Part shown: in pieces, positions 24,712 to 32,596 of the stretch
Numbering within the stretch: position 1 is the first letter of the stretch
Layout: each line of letters opens with the position of its first letter
DNA from: Kibdelosporangium philippinense
GTDB lineage: Bacteria; Actinomycetota; Actinomycetes; Mycobacteriales; Pseudonocardiaceae
Direction: 5' to 3'
Assembly (NCBI RefSeq): GCF_021390435.2
Contig: NZ_JAJVCN010000001.1
Location: 3,038,001-3,102,000, forward strand
Length of the DNA stretch: 64,000 nucleotides
Translations under genes and position numbers: made by a program
Notes under the pieces: model-generated
Told to the model about the DNA's origin: nothing
What the model saw: the letters and a program-made list of their open reading frames with translations, nothing else
The model's database searches: none

Positions 24712-25205
24712 CGCTTGATCCCTTGGAAGCCGTCGTAGTCGTCATCGTCGTGGCTCGGCCGTGGGCGCGGTTGCATGGCGGGTGGTGCTCCTGGGATCGG
24801 CAGGCTCGATGCCGGAGGTGGCTCGGATGGGCCGATCGGGTTCACTGCCGGGGCGTGTGCTCGGAAAGCTTCCTGGAACCGTTCGAATCCCTCGTCGCCG
24901 ATCGCCGGGCGGACGATCTCCTCGGTCATCGCGGCGGCTTGCTGGGTTGCCTGCCGGATCGTGCTCAGGATTTCCTGGGTGAGCTGGGTGTGGGTGCGGG
25001 TCATCGCCGCGGGTGATAACTGCAGTCCGAGAATCGCGCCGGAAGGCGCGACCGTCACTGTGACCGATCCGTCCGAATTGCGGGCGCTGCCTTTCAGCTC
25101 CCCCAATCGGTCCTTCAGTTGGGCCGCACGGGCCGCTTGTTCCTTGAACTGACGCATCTTCTGCTGGAACGCCGCGTTATTCGGCACAGCGTCGTCGATC
25201 GCCAC
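24708..25205 (-). CDS. YbaB/EbfC-family protein heading the ESX-like operon
   Basis: This is about 165 residues. Residues about 12-100 match the YbaB/EbfC fold: a long helix (FQQKMRQFKEQAARAAQLKD), strands DGSVTVTVAPSGAILGLQL, then a second helix with TQLTQEILSTIRQATQQAAA. The C-terminal 50 residues are proline-rich and acidic. Classic YbaB is a nucleoid protein next to recR. Actinobacteria also carry YbaB-like proteins in ESX loci, as here. GTG 25205 follows AAGGGGGG and is preferred over an upstream ATG at 25250 that would lie inside a terminator. It is the first gene of the operon down to 20390. Confidence 0.8.
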   Translation of the reverse strand: MAIDDAVPNNAAFQQKMRQFKEQAARAAQLKDRLGELKGSARNSDGSVTVTVAPSGAILGLQLSPAAMTRTHTQLTQEILSTIRQATQQAAAMTEEIVRPAIGDEGFERFQEAFRAHAPAVNPIGPSEPPPASSLPIPGAPPAMQPRPRPSHDDDDYDGFQGIKR

Positions 25206-25247
25206 GAATCCCCCCTTCAGGATGGTGCTGGGGGATCGTAACCAAAA

Positions 25248-25284
25248 CAATGGCCCGCCCGGGTCGAAACCGGGCGGGCCATTG
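25248..25284 (-). terminator. Rho-independent terminator after the chitinase gene
   Basis: A perfect 15-bp stem pairs 25248-25262 (CAATGGCCCGCCCGG) with 25270-25284 around a 7-base loop. It is followed on the minus strand by TTTTGG. It separates the chitinase from the ESX-like operon downstream. Confidence 0.88.
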
Positions 25285-25299
25285 TCACAGCGTTAACAA

Positions 25300-26706
25300 T
25301 CAGGCAGGCAGTTGCCAGACCTGGTTCGCGCTGGCGGCACAGTCCCAGATCTGCAGACGGGTGCCGTCCGCGGAGCTGTTACCGGTGGCGTCGAGGCAAC
25401 GCCCCGATGCCGCGTTGCGCAGCGTGCCGTCGCCGTTGGCCTGCCACGACTGTGCGCCAGTGCCGTTGCAGTCCCACAGCTGGATTACCGTGCCGTTCGC
25501 GGTGCCCGCGCCCGCCACGTCCATGCACTTGCCGAGCGCCCGGAGCGTGTTGTCGGTACCGACAGTCCACGTCTGCGCGCCCGTGCCGTTGCAGGAGTAG
25601 ATCTGAACCGCGGTTCCGTTGGCGGAGTTGGCCCCCGCAACGTCGACGCACTTGCCAGCGATACCGGTGATCGGACCGGACCTACCGCCACCGGGTGGCG
25701 GGGTGGTGCCGCCGGCCGCGTCGAAGATCGCGCTCAGCAACGATGTCGCGCCGCTCGTGTCCTGGGACAGCTCCCAGTTCATGATGCCGCCCGCGTTGGC
25801 AACCGCCCACTGGGTCTTGCGCCTGATCGTGGGGATGCCGTTGTAGCACTGCGTGCCGCCGCTGATGTTCGCGCAGTCACGGTTCGCGTTGGCCGGGTCG
25901 GCCGCGACGATCTGCGAGTACGGAACGTAAACCGGACGGCTGTAGAAAGGCACACCCAGCACGGTCTTGCTGGCTGGCAGACCGCGGCCCTTCCAGAAGT
26001 TCGCCGACTGGATCGACCAGTCGTAGTTGGCGTGCGGGCTGCCGCCGTCGTACGCCATGATGTTGAGCCAGTCGACGATCCCGAAGACAGCGGGCTCCAC
26101 ACCGTTGGCGGTGCCACCGCCGGAAACCACGGCCGCGGTGAGCAGCTTGCCCCGGCTGTGCAGCGCGTCACCGAGCTGGCGCATCATCGCGGTGTAGTTC
26201 GCCGCCGACTGACCTGGATCCGGGTATTCCCAGTCCATGTCGATGCCGTCGAGGTTGTATTCGTTGACCACGCCGATCAACGCGCTCACGAACGTGGTGC
26301 GGCTACCCGCGTTGCCGGCCAACTGCTCGAAAGCCGAGTCGTTGCCGTCATTCCAGCCACCCACGGCCAGCGACACCCGGACACCGTTGTTGTGTCCCAA
26401 GGAAACCAGCGACCGAAGCTTGTTCGGGTCAGGAATTCCCTGCAGTGTGCCGTTGGAGTTCGGCAGCACGAAGGAGTAGTTGATGTGGGTGAGCTTGCTG
26501 TACTGAATGCTGTTGACGTTGCCGGACCACGACGGCATGTAGCCGACGCTCTTGAAGCCAGGTGGCAACGCCGCCACGGCAGCGGATGGCGCGACAGCGG
26601 GTGCCGCGTTGGCCGTTGTCGTGACTGCGACCGTGACTCCTGTCGCGACAGTGGCAAAGGCAATGCCTGCGGCGCTCAGGCGTTTGCCCAGTTTTGTCCA
26701 TTGCAT
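25300..26706 (-). CDS. Secreted GH18 chitinase with C-terminal ricin-B lectin domain
   Basis: This 468-residue protein has a signal peptide (MQWTKLGKRLSAAGIAFATV to ANAAPAV). The GH18 barrel covers about 48-330. The catalytic motif DGIDMDWE at 153-160 contains all acidic residues of DxxDxDxE, with VSLAVGGW and the YDGG strand also present. A Pro/Gly linker follows (TTPPPGGG), then a beta-trefoil ricin-B domain (about 348-468) with three QxW-type repeats. It hydrolyses chitin outside the cell, the lectin aiding polysaccharide binding. ATG 26706 has GGGAA upstream and is the only start giving a signal peptide at the N-terminus. A DasR-type operator lies upstream at 27026-27048. Confidence 0.93.
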   Translation of the reverse strand: MQWTKLGKRLSAAGIAFATVATGVTVAVTTTANAAPAVAPSAAVAALPPGFKSVGYMPSWSGNVNSIQYSKLTHINYSFVLPNSNGTLQGIPDPNKLRSLVSLGHNNGVRVSLAVGGWNDGNDSAFEQLAGNAGSRTTFVSALIGVVNEYNLDGIDMDWEYPDPGQSAANYTAMMRQLGDALHSRGKLLTAAVVSGGGTANGVEPAVFGIVDWLNIMAYDGGSPHANYDWSIQSANFWKGRGLPASKTVLGVPFYSRPVYVPYSQIVAADPANANRDCANISGGTQCYNGIPTIRRKTQWAVANAGGIMNWELSQDTSGATSLLSAIFDAAGGTTPPPGGGRSGPITGIAGKCVDVAGANSANGTAVQIYSCNGTGAQTWTVGTDNTLRALGKCMDVAGAGTANGTVIQLWDCNGTGAQSWQANGDGTLRNAASGRCLDATGNSSADGTRLQIWDCAASANQVWQLPA

Positions 26707-27038
26707 GAACGGTTCCCTTTCACATGGGGTCCCGTTGCGTCGCAAAAACAGTCGGTGCCGGAAGGCAGGGGGCCGACATCGACGCAAAGGAGACGAAACC
26801 CGTTGATATCTGCAGGGGTTTGGGTTTCGGCGAAGGGGAGAGCGAACTATCTCGCGGAGCGCGCTCTTGTCACACGCCGCGGATGGCTTTCTCTGCTCAG
26901 TGTCTTCATCGACACGTCCCTTCACTCAAGTGGCGGCGTGCCTTCAAGGTACTGCATGGCTAAAACTAAGTCACGACAAGGGAAGTAAAGGTGTTCGTTC
27001 GGTTGTCGAACGAACTGTTCGCGCAGGTCTATACCGGT
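26707..27038 (-). promoter_or_regulatory. Chitinase leader and promoter region
   Basis: These 332 bp contain no supported gene. Frames open here on the minus strand lack a plausible start or family. The region includes a perfect inverted repeat (26993-27015) and, at its far end, GGTCTA repeats resembling a DasR operator. The minus-strand promoter is probably between 26930 and 27000, giving a leader of more than 200 bases. Confidence 0.45.
26993..27015. promoter_or_regulatory. Perfect 9-bp inverted repeat in the chitinase promoter
   Basis: GTTCGTTCG (26993-27001) and its complement CGAACGAAC (27007-27015) flank GTTGT. The symmetry and position next to the GGTCTA repeats suggest a binding site for a dimeric regulator. 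No specific protein is identified. Confidence 0.5.
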
Positions 27039-27048
27039 CTAAACCACC
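27026..27048. promoter_or_regulatory. Putative DasR operator (dre) with tandem GGTCTA repeats
   Basis: GGTCTATACC (27026-27035) is directly followed by GGTCTAAACC (27036-27045). The 16 bases at 27033-27048, ACCGGTCTAAACCACC, match the DasR consensus ACTGGTCTAGACCACT at 13 positions. DasR is the N-acetylglucosamine-responsive GntR regulator of chitin genes in Streptomyces, whose chitinase promoters carry similar tandem repeats. It overlaps the stop codon of the upstream cupin gene. Confidence 0.65.
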
Positions 27049-27332
27049 TGGTGCGTCCGAAGAGGATGATCAGGATGGACGGTAGCGGGTTCCAGCATCA
27101 CGCAGCCCTCGGCAGTCCGATAGGGACCGTGCGGCATTCCTGGCCTGCGTGAAGCGAAGTCGCCCGCCTGGAATGTACGGTCCAATGTGTGATCATGCAG
27201 TGAACCGCAGAGGATGTACACCTCTTCGACATAGTCGTGGGTGATCACTCCGGCAGCCGTCGTGTCGAGGCCAGGTTCCCAGCGCGCCAGCCTGGTCAGG
27301 ATCCGCGGGTCGTCATCGTTGCGGGACAACAC
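27039..27332 (-). CDS. Small cupin-domain protein
   Basis: This 97-residue protein is one cupin barrel: GVITHDYVEEVYILCGSLHDH, DRTFQAGDFASRRPGMPHGPY and a final strand. Histidines and glutamate in HDYVEEVYIL and H in PGMPHG are in metal-binding positions. Similar small cupins resemble the ChrR anti-sigma sensor domain or act as isomerases or dioxygenases. GTG 27332 is the first start after an in-frame stop. The gene precedes the chitinase on the same strand but is separated from it by about 330 bp. The function is not assigned. Confidence 0.75.
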   Translation of the reverse strand: MLSRNDDDPRILTRLARWEPGLDTTAAGVITHDYVEEVYILCGSLHDHTLDRTFQAGDFASRRPGMPHGPYRTAEGCVMLEPATVHPDHPLRTHQVV

Positions 27333-27418
27333 CCGCTCGGCGACTCCGTCTTGGTCGCTGTCCTGTCAGGGGATGTCACCGGCAGGGAAGAACTCGCGTT
27401 CGGTTTTCACGTCTGCAT

Positions 27419-27451
27419 CTTGACGGGCGCCCGTACCGGACGCCCGTCAAG
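27419..27451 (-). terminator. Hairpin terminator after the PL14-like gene
   Basis: An 11-bp stem pairs CTTGACGGGCG (27419-27429) with CGCCCGTCAAG (27441-27451). It starts 10 bases after the minus-strand stop at 27462 and separates this gene from the cupin gene. Confidence 0.7.
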
Positions 27452-27461
27452 TGTTATGCGG

Positions 27462-28268
27462 TCAGTGCTTTGTCGTGCTGATCGAGAAGTCCGAGAAGTA
27501 CGCGTGTACTTCCTTCTTTGGTCCCCAACTGGTGTCGTGTCCACCGAAGAACGTCGAGAAGAAGACGCCCTTGAAGGGGATCGACGCGATGTTCGGTGCC
27601 TCGCGCACCGAGAGCACCTGCCGGTTGTCGTACCAGACAGTGATCTGGCCGGTTGACCGGTTCACCATCTGCTCGATCGTGTGGGTCTGGTTGTCAGCGG
27701 CGAAACTCCACGAACCGAGACCGACGTCCCGGCCGTATCCGCTGCCACCAGGGGTGTAGACGTAGACCTCGCCCTTGCTGCCGTTACGGAACATGAAGCG
27801 GGTGGACCATGCGTTCCCATGGTTGCCACCGCTTGCCTGTCCCGGATCCCCGCCATAGAGGCCGGGGAGCTTCCCGCCTAGACCCCAGTCGAAACCACTG
27901 GGGAACCGGACCCGGTAACGGAAGTACAGGGTTGACGAGTTGCGCAGATCGGACCGGCCGATCTTGCCGAGGTCCTGATAGAACTGACCTCCTCCGCTTG
28001 TCGGGCAGTTCGTGCACGAGGGTGCGGAGGAACCCTTGCCGTACTTGACATCCAGCGTGGCGCCGGATGCCGACATGTTGCCGAACCCGAACTCGCCTCG
28101 GCCGTCGATTCCCCAGCTTCCCCGCCACGAGGACGAGTTGAAGCCGGAGAACGTTCCGGACCAGGGCGCGGGTGCGGCCTGTGCGGCCGGGGCACTCATG
28201 GAAATGAGGCCGGCCAAGGCAGCGCAGGCGACAATCGCCTTACGCAGCCGGGAACCGTGCAGGGACAT
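27462..28268 (-). CDS. Secreted polysaccharide lyase family 14-like protein
   Basis: This 268-residue protein has a signal peptide (LRKAIVACAALAGLISMSAP to AQAAPAP). The single beta-jelly-roll domain has LYFRYRVRFPSGFDWGLGGK, LPGLYGG, and a C-terminal KGVFFSTFFGGHDTSWGP, the pattern of PL14-like alginate/glucuronan lyase proteins of bacteria and chlorovirus. A CTNC pair may form a disulfide. It probably cleaves an anionic polysaccharide outside the cell; many actinobacterial homologs are uncharacterised. It neighbours a chitinase, so this part of the window is devoted to polysaccharide use. It is monocistronic. Confidence 0.8.
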   Translation of the reverse strand: MSLHGSRLRKAIVACAALAGLISMSAPAAQAAPAPWSGTFSGFNSSSWRGSWGIDGRGEFGFGNMSASGATLDVKYGKGSSAPSCTNCPTSGGGQFYQDLGKIGRSDLRNSSTLYFRYRVRFPSGFDWGLGGKLPGLYGGDPGQASGGNHGNAWSTRFMFRNGSKGEVYVYTPGGSGYGRDVGLGSWSFAADNQTHTIEQMVNRSTGQITVWYDNRQVLSVREAPNIASIPFKGVFFSTFFGGHDTSWGPKKEVHAYFSDFSISTTKH

Positions 28269-28398
28269 GCGATTCCTTCCAACGCGCGGGCAGGGACCCG
28301 TTGGCGGCGGCGCATAGGTCAGAACGGTAAGGCCAAGTTCCCTATTTGTTCAAGCATTTGACGTTTGTTCATGTATATGAATGGCGATCGGGCGTACG

Positions 28399-28800
28399 AT
28401 GACGCCCGTGGACAACGACATCGAAGACAACGCCGACACCGGAATCCTCGATCCTGAGGACACATTGGACGACCGGAATGCCTACGACGAGGGCTACTCG
28501 CCGCCGGAGAAGGCGCCCGTGCTCGACGAGGGCGTGAGCTTCGAAGACCGGCTCGCCCGCGAGGAACCGGATGTGTCCTATGACGACGAAGACGACGATC
28601 TCGGCGACGCGCGGGACACCGACGGCGAACTGATCGACGACGAGGTCGGCGACTTCCGTGCCGGTCGCCTCGTCGCACAGGACGAAGGCTTCGGATCCGA
28701 CACCGACGACGAGCTCTACGCCTCGGACGTGGGCATCGACGGCGGCGCGGCCTCGGCCGAGGAGGCGGCCGTGCACCTGGTCGACCCACGCGAATACTGA
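28399..28800 (+). CDS. DUF5709-family acidic protein
   Basis: This highly acidic, low-complexity protein of about 133 residues matches actinobacterial DUF5709 proteins: DPEDTLDDRNAYDEGYSPPE, then alternating Asp/Glu-rich segments (YDDEDDDLGDARDTDGE) and the conserved end SAEEAAVHLVDP. It is probably intrinsically disordered; no function is known. ATG 28399 is used; ATG 28381 is in frame, and neither has a strong ribosome site. It stands alone, upstream of the sulfite-oxidase-like operon. Confidence 0.8.
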   Translation: MTPVDNDIEDNADTGILDPEDTLDDRNAYDEGYSPPEKAPVLDEGVSFEDRLAREEPDVSYDDEDDDLGDARDTDGELIDDEVGDFRAGRLVAQDEGFGSDTDDELYASDVGIDGGAASAEEAAVHLVDPREY

Positions 28801-28868
28801 GCCGTTCACGATGATCCGTGAGCCGCGTTGCTCTGGCGGTAGGCCCCGGTGATAACCACAATGCACCC

Positions 28869-29465
28869 ATGAGCATCGTGACCCGGGGCTTCCGGAGCAG
28901 ACGGGACTCGGCACCCGATCTGCCGCCAGGCCAGTACCTCACGCACGATTTCCCGGTCCTGTCCGCGGGGCCGACGCCCCGGATCAAGGCAGACGACTGG
29001 CAGTTCACGATCACGACCGAAGCCAGTGCCAAACACACCTGGACGTGGCGTGACCTGCAGGCATTGCCCAGCGAGAGGCCGACGGTCGACATCCACTGTG
29101 TGACGAAGTGGTCGAAGCTGCACACCAGCTGGCAGGGCGTCTCGCTGGACGTGTTGTTCGACGCGGTCGACACAGGCGCTGATTACGCCGTTGTCCACTC
29201 ATACGGCGGCTACACCACGAACCTGCCGGTAGAAGACCTGCTCGACGGCAAGGCCTGGCTCGTACACCGCTTCGAAGGCGAAGATCTGCCGCCCGAGCAC
29301 GGCGGTCCGGTCCGGCTGCTCGTGCCGCACCTGTACTTCTGGAAGTCCGCGAAATGGGTCAAAGGCCTTACGCTCGGCGACCACGACGAGCCCGGATTCT
29401 GGGAGACGCTCGGGTACCACAACTACGGTGACCCGTGGCGCGAGCAGAGGTACACGGGCGACTGA
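28869..29465 (+). CDS. Sulfite oxidase-like molybdopterin oxidoreductase
   Basis: This is about 198 residues forming the oxidoreductase molybdopterin-binding (SUOX) domain without the dimerisation domain. The motif DIHCVTKWSKLHTSWQGV contains the molybdenum-coordinating cysteine (Cys77), followed by VHSYGGYTTNLP and LVPHLYFWKSAKWVKGL. No Tat signal is present, so it is cytoplasmic, unlike MsrP. ATG 28869 gives the usual family N-terminus. Its TGA overlaps the next ATG by one base. The coupled flavin reductase and DUF6510 protein suggest an electron-transfer unit, reducing or oxidising an unknown substrate. Confidence 0.85.
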   Translation: MSIVTRGFRSRRDSAPDLPPGQYLTHDFPVLSAGPTPRIKADDWQFTITTEASAKHTWTWRDLQALPSERPTVDIHCVTKWSKLHTSWQGVSLDVLFDAVDTGADYAVVHSYGGYTTNLPVEDLLDGKAWLVHRFEGEDLPPEHGGPVRLLVPHLYFWKSAKWVKGLTLGDHDEPGFWETLGYHNYGDPWREQRYTGD

Positions 29466-30175
29466 TGGTCCTGCACTGGTTGCCCGGGACCGTCGCGGAC
29501 ATCCGGGTGGAAACACCGACATCCCGCACGATCCTGTTCGACGTACCCGACTGGCCAGGACACCTGGCCGGGCAGCACATCGACATCCGGCTCACCGCCG
29601 AGGACGGCTACAGCACGCAGCGCAGTTACTCGCTGGCCGCGCCGACGGACGACGAGCGGATCGAGATCATGGTCCAGGAGGTGCCCGATGGCGAGGTGTC
29701 GCCATTCTTGGTCCAGGACCTGCTGCCGGATGACGTGATCGAACTGCGCGGGCCGATCGGCGGCTGGTTCACTTGGGAGCCGTCGCTGGACGTACCGGTG
29801 TCGCTGGTCGCGGGCGGTTCAGGGATCGTGCCGCTGATGGCGATGATCCGGGCCCGCGCGCAGGCGGGCAGCAACGCCGATTTCAAGCTGCTGTACTCGG
29901 TCCGCGGCCCGCAGGACGAGTACTACGCGGACGAACTGGCCAAGCATTCCATAGAGGTGACCAGGATCTACACCCGTGCCACGTCGCCATCGGGACGGCC
30001 CGCTGGCCGCGTCGACCCGTCGGACCTGGCGATGTTGTGGCCCCCTGACGCGGGCGCCCGGACGTATGTCTGCGGTCCGACCGGTTTCGTCGAAGCGGTG
30101 GCGAAACTACTGGTGGATGACGGACACGACCCGCGCGCGATCCGTACCGAACGATTCGGCCCATCCGGAGGATGA
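29465..30175 (+). CDS. Ferredoxin reductase-type FAD/NAD(P)H oxidoreductase
   Basis: This is about 236 residues. The FAD domain has the flavin-binding motif RSYSLAAP and GQHIDIRL. A gap region with GPIGGWFTW precedes the nucleotide domain SLVAGGSGIVPLMAMIRA, LLYSVRG and YVCGPTGFVEA near the end. There is no 2Fe-2S domain. It likely passes electrons from NAD(P)H to the upstream molybdopterin protein. ATG 29465 overlaps the upstream TGA, and the end overlaps the DUF6510 start by four bases. The layout is that of a compact three-gene operon. Confidence 0.87.
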   Translation: MVLHWLPGTVADIRVETPTSRTILFDVPDWPGHLAGQHIDIRLTAEDGYSTQRSYSLAAPTDDERIEIMVQEVPDGEVSPFLVQDLLPDDVIELRGPIGGWFTWEPSLDVPVSLVAGGSGIVPLMAMIRARAQAGSNADFKLLYSVRGPQDEYYADELAKHSIEVTRIYTRATSPSGRPAGRVDPSDLAMLWPPDAGARTYVCGPTGFVEAVAKLLVDDGHDPRAIRTERFGPSGG

Positions 30176-30429
30176 CAATGCACGTCGATGGCAACGCGGT
30201 CGCGGCAGCTCTCGGCTTCGACGTCTCGGTGCTCAAACTGACCTGTGGTTCGTGCGCGCGGGTCGGCCCGTTCGCCGAACACCTCGTCTACGACTCAGGC
30301 CCAGGGATCGTGGTCCGGTGCGCGGGCTGTGGCGAGATCACGGCTCGCATGGTCCGGACGGATACCGAGATCTGGCTGGATCTCAGAGGATCGCAGTCAG
30401 TTCGCGTTCCGTTGCCCGCTGAGGCGTGA
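30172..30429 (+). CDS. DUF6510-family small zinc-ribbon-like protein
   Basis: This 85-residue protein has two CxxC pairs (CGSC at 25-28 and CAGC at 50-53), consistent with a zinc ribbon or rubredoxin-like metal site. A conserved start (HVDGNAVAAAL) is typical of DUF6510. It is coupled by ATGA overlap to the flavin reductase. It could be a small electron carrier or assembly factor for the sulfite-oxidase-like enzyme; the family's function is not established. The 3' end overlaps the convergent CopD-CtaG gene by 47 bp. Confidence 0.8.
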   Translation: MTMHVDGNAVAAALGFDVSVLKLTCGSCARVGPFAEHLVYDSGPGIVVRCAGCGEITARMVRTDTEIWLDLRGSQSVRVPLPAEA

Positions 30430-32092
30430 CCAGAAGGACAAGCCCGGCGATCAAGAGTGGAGCAACGCCGAACCCGATCGCGATGGCGCCGCCGAGCTGT
30501 TGGGACGCGGCGAAATCGGGAGTCCACGGCAGTTTCAGCGACAGGTAGAACCGCTCGCCGATCACGTTGTCCATCAGCAGCAACACTCCGGCGAACACGG
30601 TCTGCGTGGCCAACGCGGCGAAAACCATGCGCCGTCTGTCTTTGACCGGAACCTCGGCCGCGAACGCGGTCATGAAGAAGGCGAGTCCGACGACCAGGAA
30701 CCACAGGTGGATGCCTGTGCGGACAACCGGCTGATCAAGGGACCACTCGAACACGCCGGTGAAGTAGACGAGATAGCAGGAACTGCTGAACAGCAGGGTG
30801 GCCAGGATCGGGTGCAGCAGTACCCGGTATTTCCTGGGGACGCCCCGGGCAAGCAGGATCGGGGCGCCGACCGCGAGGATCATCGCGCTGAGGACGTGAA
30901 TGCTGAAGACCGCGGGTGCGTAGCGCCCGATTCCGGACGATGTCGCGATCAGGATCGCCGCGCATCCCGCGATCCATATGGCTTTCCGGTGGATGACGGC
31001 GAAGATGATGGCCGCGGTGCCGAGCAGAAGGTCGAAACGCCAGTCGGTGAGGAGTTTCGCGAGGTCTGGTGGTCCACTGAGGACGTAACCGAGTTTGAGC
31101 TCCATCGTCGGCACGATGTCGTTGTGGTCCGGGGGAGGGGTGCGGGCGAGGGCGGCGGCGAGCCCGATCGTCATGAGCATCAACAGAACTTCTATGGAAC
31201 CCAGTTTCATCAGGGCCCGCGCGGTCCCCTTGTCCTGTACTTCTTTCACGCCCTTCTGGCGCTGGAAGTAGCCGAACAGGCCCAGGAGCAGGAGAGCTCC
31301 GGCTTTCGCGATGACGAGCAGGCCGTAGTTGGTGGTGAAGAGGTTCGGCAGCTTGACTCGGACCAGCGCGTTGATGGCTCCTGAGGCTGCCAACGCGATC
31401 CAGCACCATAAGGCCAGCGTGGAAAACCTTGTGACCGCGGTTTTGAGGTGCTCGCCTTTTCGGTACGCCACAAGACTAATGAGCCCGCCGACCCAGAGTG
31501 CCGCGGCTACGAGGTGGGTCAGGAGGCTTGCCGTGGCCCAGTCGTGGTCGCCGCCGCTGGACGAATGTCCGCTTGAGGCAACAGGAACAAGCCCGAACAG
31601 GGCTAGGCCAAGCAGCAGCCTTGTCGCTGACTGGCTCGTGATCCTTCTGGTGGCGATGGCGATCACGATGGCGATGAGGGCAGTGAGCATCCATGCTCTT
31701 GTCGGCTCTACGGCGAAGGCGATTTCGACAAGGCGGTCGAAGTCCATGAAGTAGCTGAGCGGCCTCGCGTAGACGTCGGCAAGGGTGAACGGAATCGACA
31801 GGATCGCGGCTATTGCCCAGAGGACCGCTGCCCATCCTGCTGTCGTGACCGAGCGGGGTTGTGGCTCGGGCAGGAGGAACCCGGAGAGCAGGAGGCCGCC
31901 GACGCAGACGACCGCGCCAAGCTCTGCGAGGACTCTGACGATCGGAAGGCCGTAGCTCGCGTAGAGGTCCGTGCCGCGCAAGCCTGCGACGGTGAAGTCG
32001 TTTCCGGTGACTGACAGCAGACCGACCGCCACAAGGCAGGCGACGACCGCCCCCATCCCAAGCAGGGCACCAGTCTTCGGAGATACGCGCAC
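30383..32092 (-). CDS. CopD-CtaG fusion membrane protein (cytochrome c oxidase assembly/copper transport)
   Basis: This 569-residue polytopic protein has about 14 membrane helices. The N-terminal half contains a CopD-type copper resistance domain (about 165-300, HLVAAALWVGGLISLV). The C-terminal half is a caa3-type CtaG domain (about 325-550), with FSIHVLSAMILAVGAPILLA, HPILATLLFSSSCYL and HLWFLVVGLAFFMTAF. Histidines at helix ends may bind copper. Actinobacterial fusions of this kind are thought to deliver copper to cytochrome oxidase. It is transcribed alone; 504 bp of non-coding DNA lie upstream. Confidence 0.88.
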   Translation of the reverse strand: MRVSPKTGALLGMGAVVACLVAVGLLSVTGNDFTVAGLRGTDLYASYGLPIVRVLAELGAVVCVGGLLLSGFLLPEPQPRSVTTAGWAAVLWAIAAILSIPFTLADVYARPLSYFMDFDRLVEIAFAVEPTRAWMLTALIAIVIAIATRRITSQSATRLLLGLALFGLVPVASSGHSSSGGDHDWATASLLTHLVAAALWVGGLISLVAYRKGEHLKTAVTRFSTLALWCWIALAASGAINALVRVKLPNLFTTNYGLLVIAKAGALLLLGLFGYFQRQKGVKEVQDKGTARALMKLGSIEVLLMLMTIGLAAALARTPPPDHNDIVPTMELKLGYVLSGPPDLAKLLTDWRFDLLLGTAAIIFAVIHRKAIWIAGCAAILIATSSGIGRYAPAVFSIHVLSAMILAVGAPILLARGVPRKYRVLLHPILATLLFSSSCYLVYFTGVFEWSLDQPVVRTGIHLWFLVVGLAFFMTAFAAEVPVKDRRRMVFAALATQTVFAGVLLLMDNVIGERFYLSLKLPWTPDFAASQQLGGAIAIGFGVAPLLIAGLVLLVTPQRATERELTAIL

Positions 32093-32596
32093 GCGCGGAT
32101 CCTAGATGCCCAGATGGAGGCGGCAATCCGGTATGCACCCGCCGAGTATGGGACTGTAGCTGGGACTACGGACATGGTTAATTATTAAGTGACGAAAAAA
32201 CATCGAGCTTCGGACAAGGCGGACATGCGGGAATTCGCGGGACAGCACCTAATCGGGGTCTCGGCAGTGATCGGGACCTGTGGCAGCACCCTGCCCTCGC
32301 GGTGTGTCCACCGTTCCTGAAGGCCGTGTCCACCGTTGCGGCACAGCGTGTTGACCGTTGCTTGCGGGCTTGTCTTGTTCAGGCGCAGGCAGTTCGGTTG
32401 CGGATCGCGGAGCACTGGGAAATCGCGAGGTTGTACGTTGCCGCGCGGAATCTATTGTGGACAAAACCATGCGACCTTCGCCTGGCTTTGCAGGCGGTCA
32501 TCGATCGGCTGGAGGGGTGGAGATAAGTGCCTGCACCGACCGTGCAGTGGCGCAAGACGTATCCTGAAGGCCCTGACCAGTGACGCAAGGAGCGGC
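32093..32596. promoter_or_regulatory. Divergent intergenic region with AT-rich patch and 22-bp repeats
   Basis: These 504 bp lie between the CopD-CtaG gene (minus) and the GntR gene (plus). An AT-rich patch at 32174-32206 (GGTTAATTATTAAGTGACG) is the likely regulatory or promoter zone. The 22-bp tandem array follows at 32304-32369. No gene is supported. Confidence 0.5.
32304..32369. repeat. Tandem array of 22-bp units, locus 2
   Basis: Three full units start at 32304, 32326 and 32348, each beginning GTGTCCACCGTT or GTGTTGACCGTT. They are the same family as the arrays at 14160 (inverted) and 41934 (same orientation). Confidence 0.85.

Noticed and set aside
23323..24738. Long plus-strand open frame opposite the WXG-type gene
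   Set aside because: It is antisense to a well-supported gene, has no ribosome site or family motif, and results from high third-position GC.
25312..26988. Long plus-strand open frame opposite the chitinase
   Set aside because: The minus strand encodes an intact GH18-lectin protein with all catalytic residues; the plus-strand translation is Arg/Val-rich with no domain.
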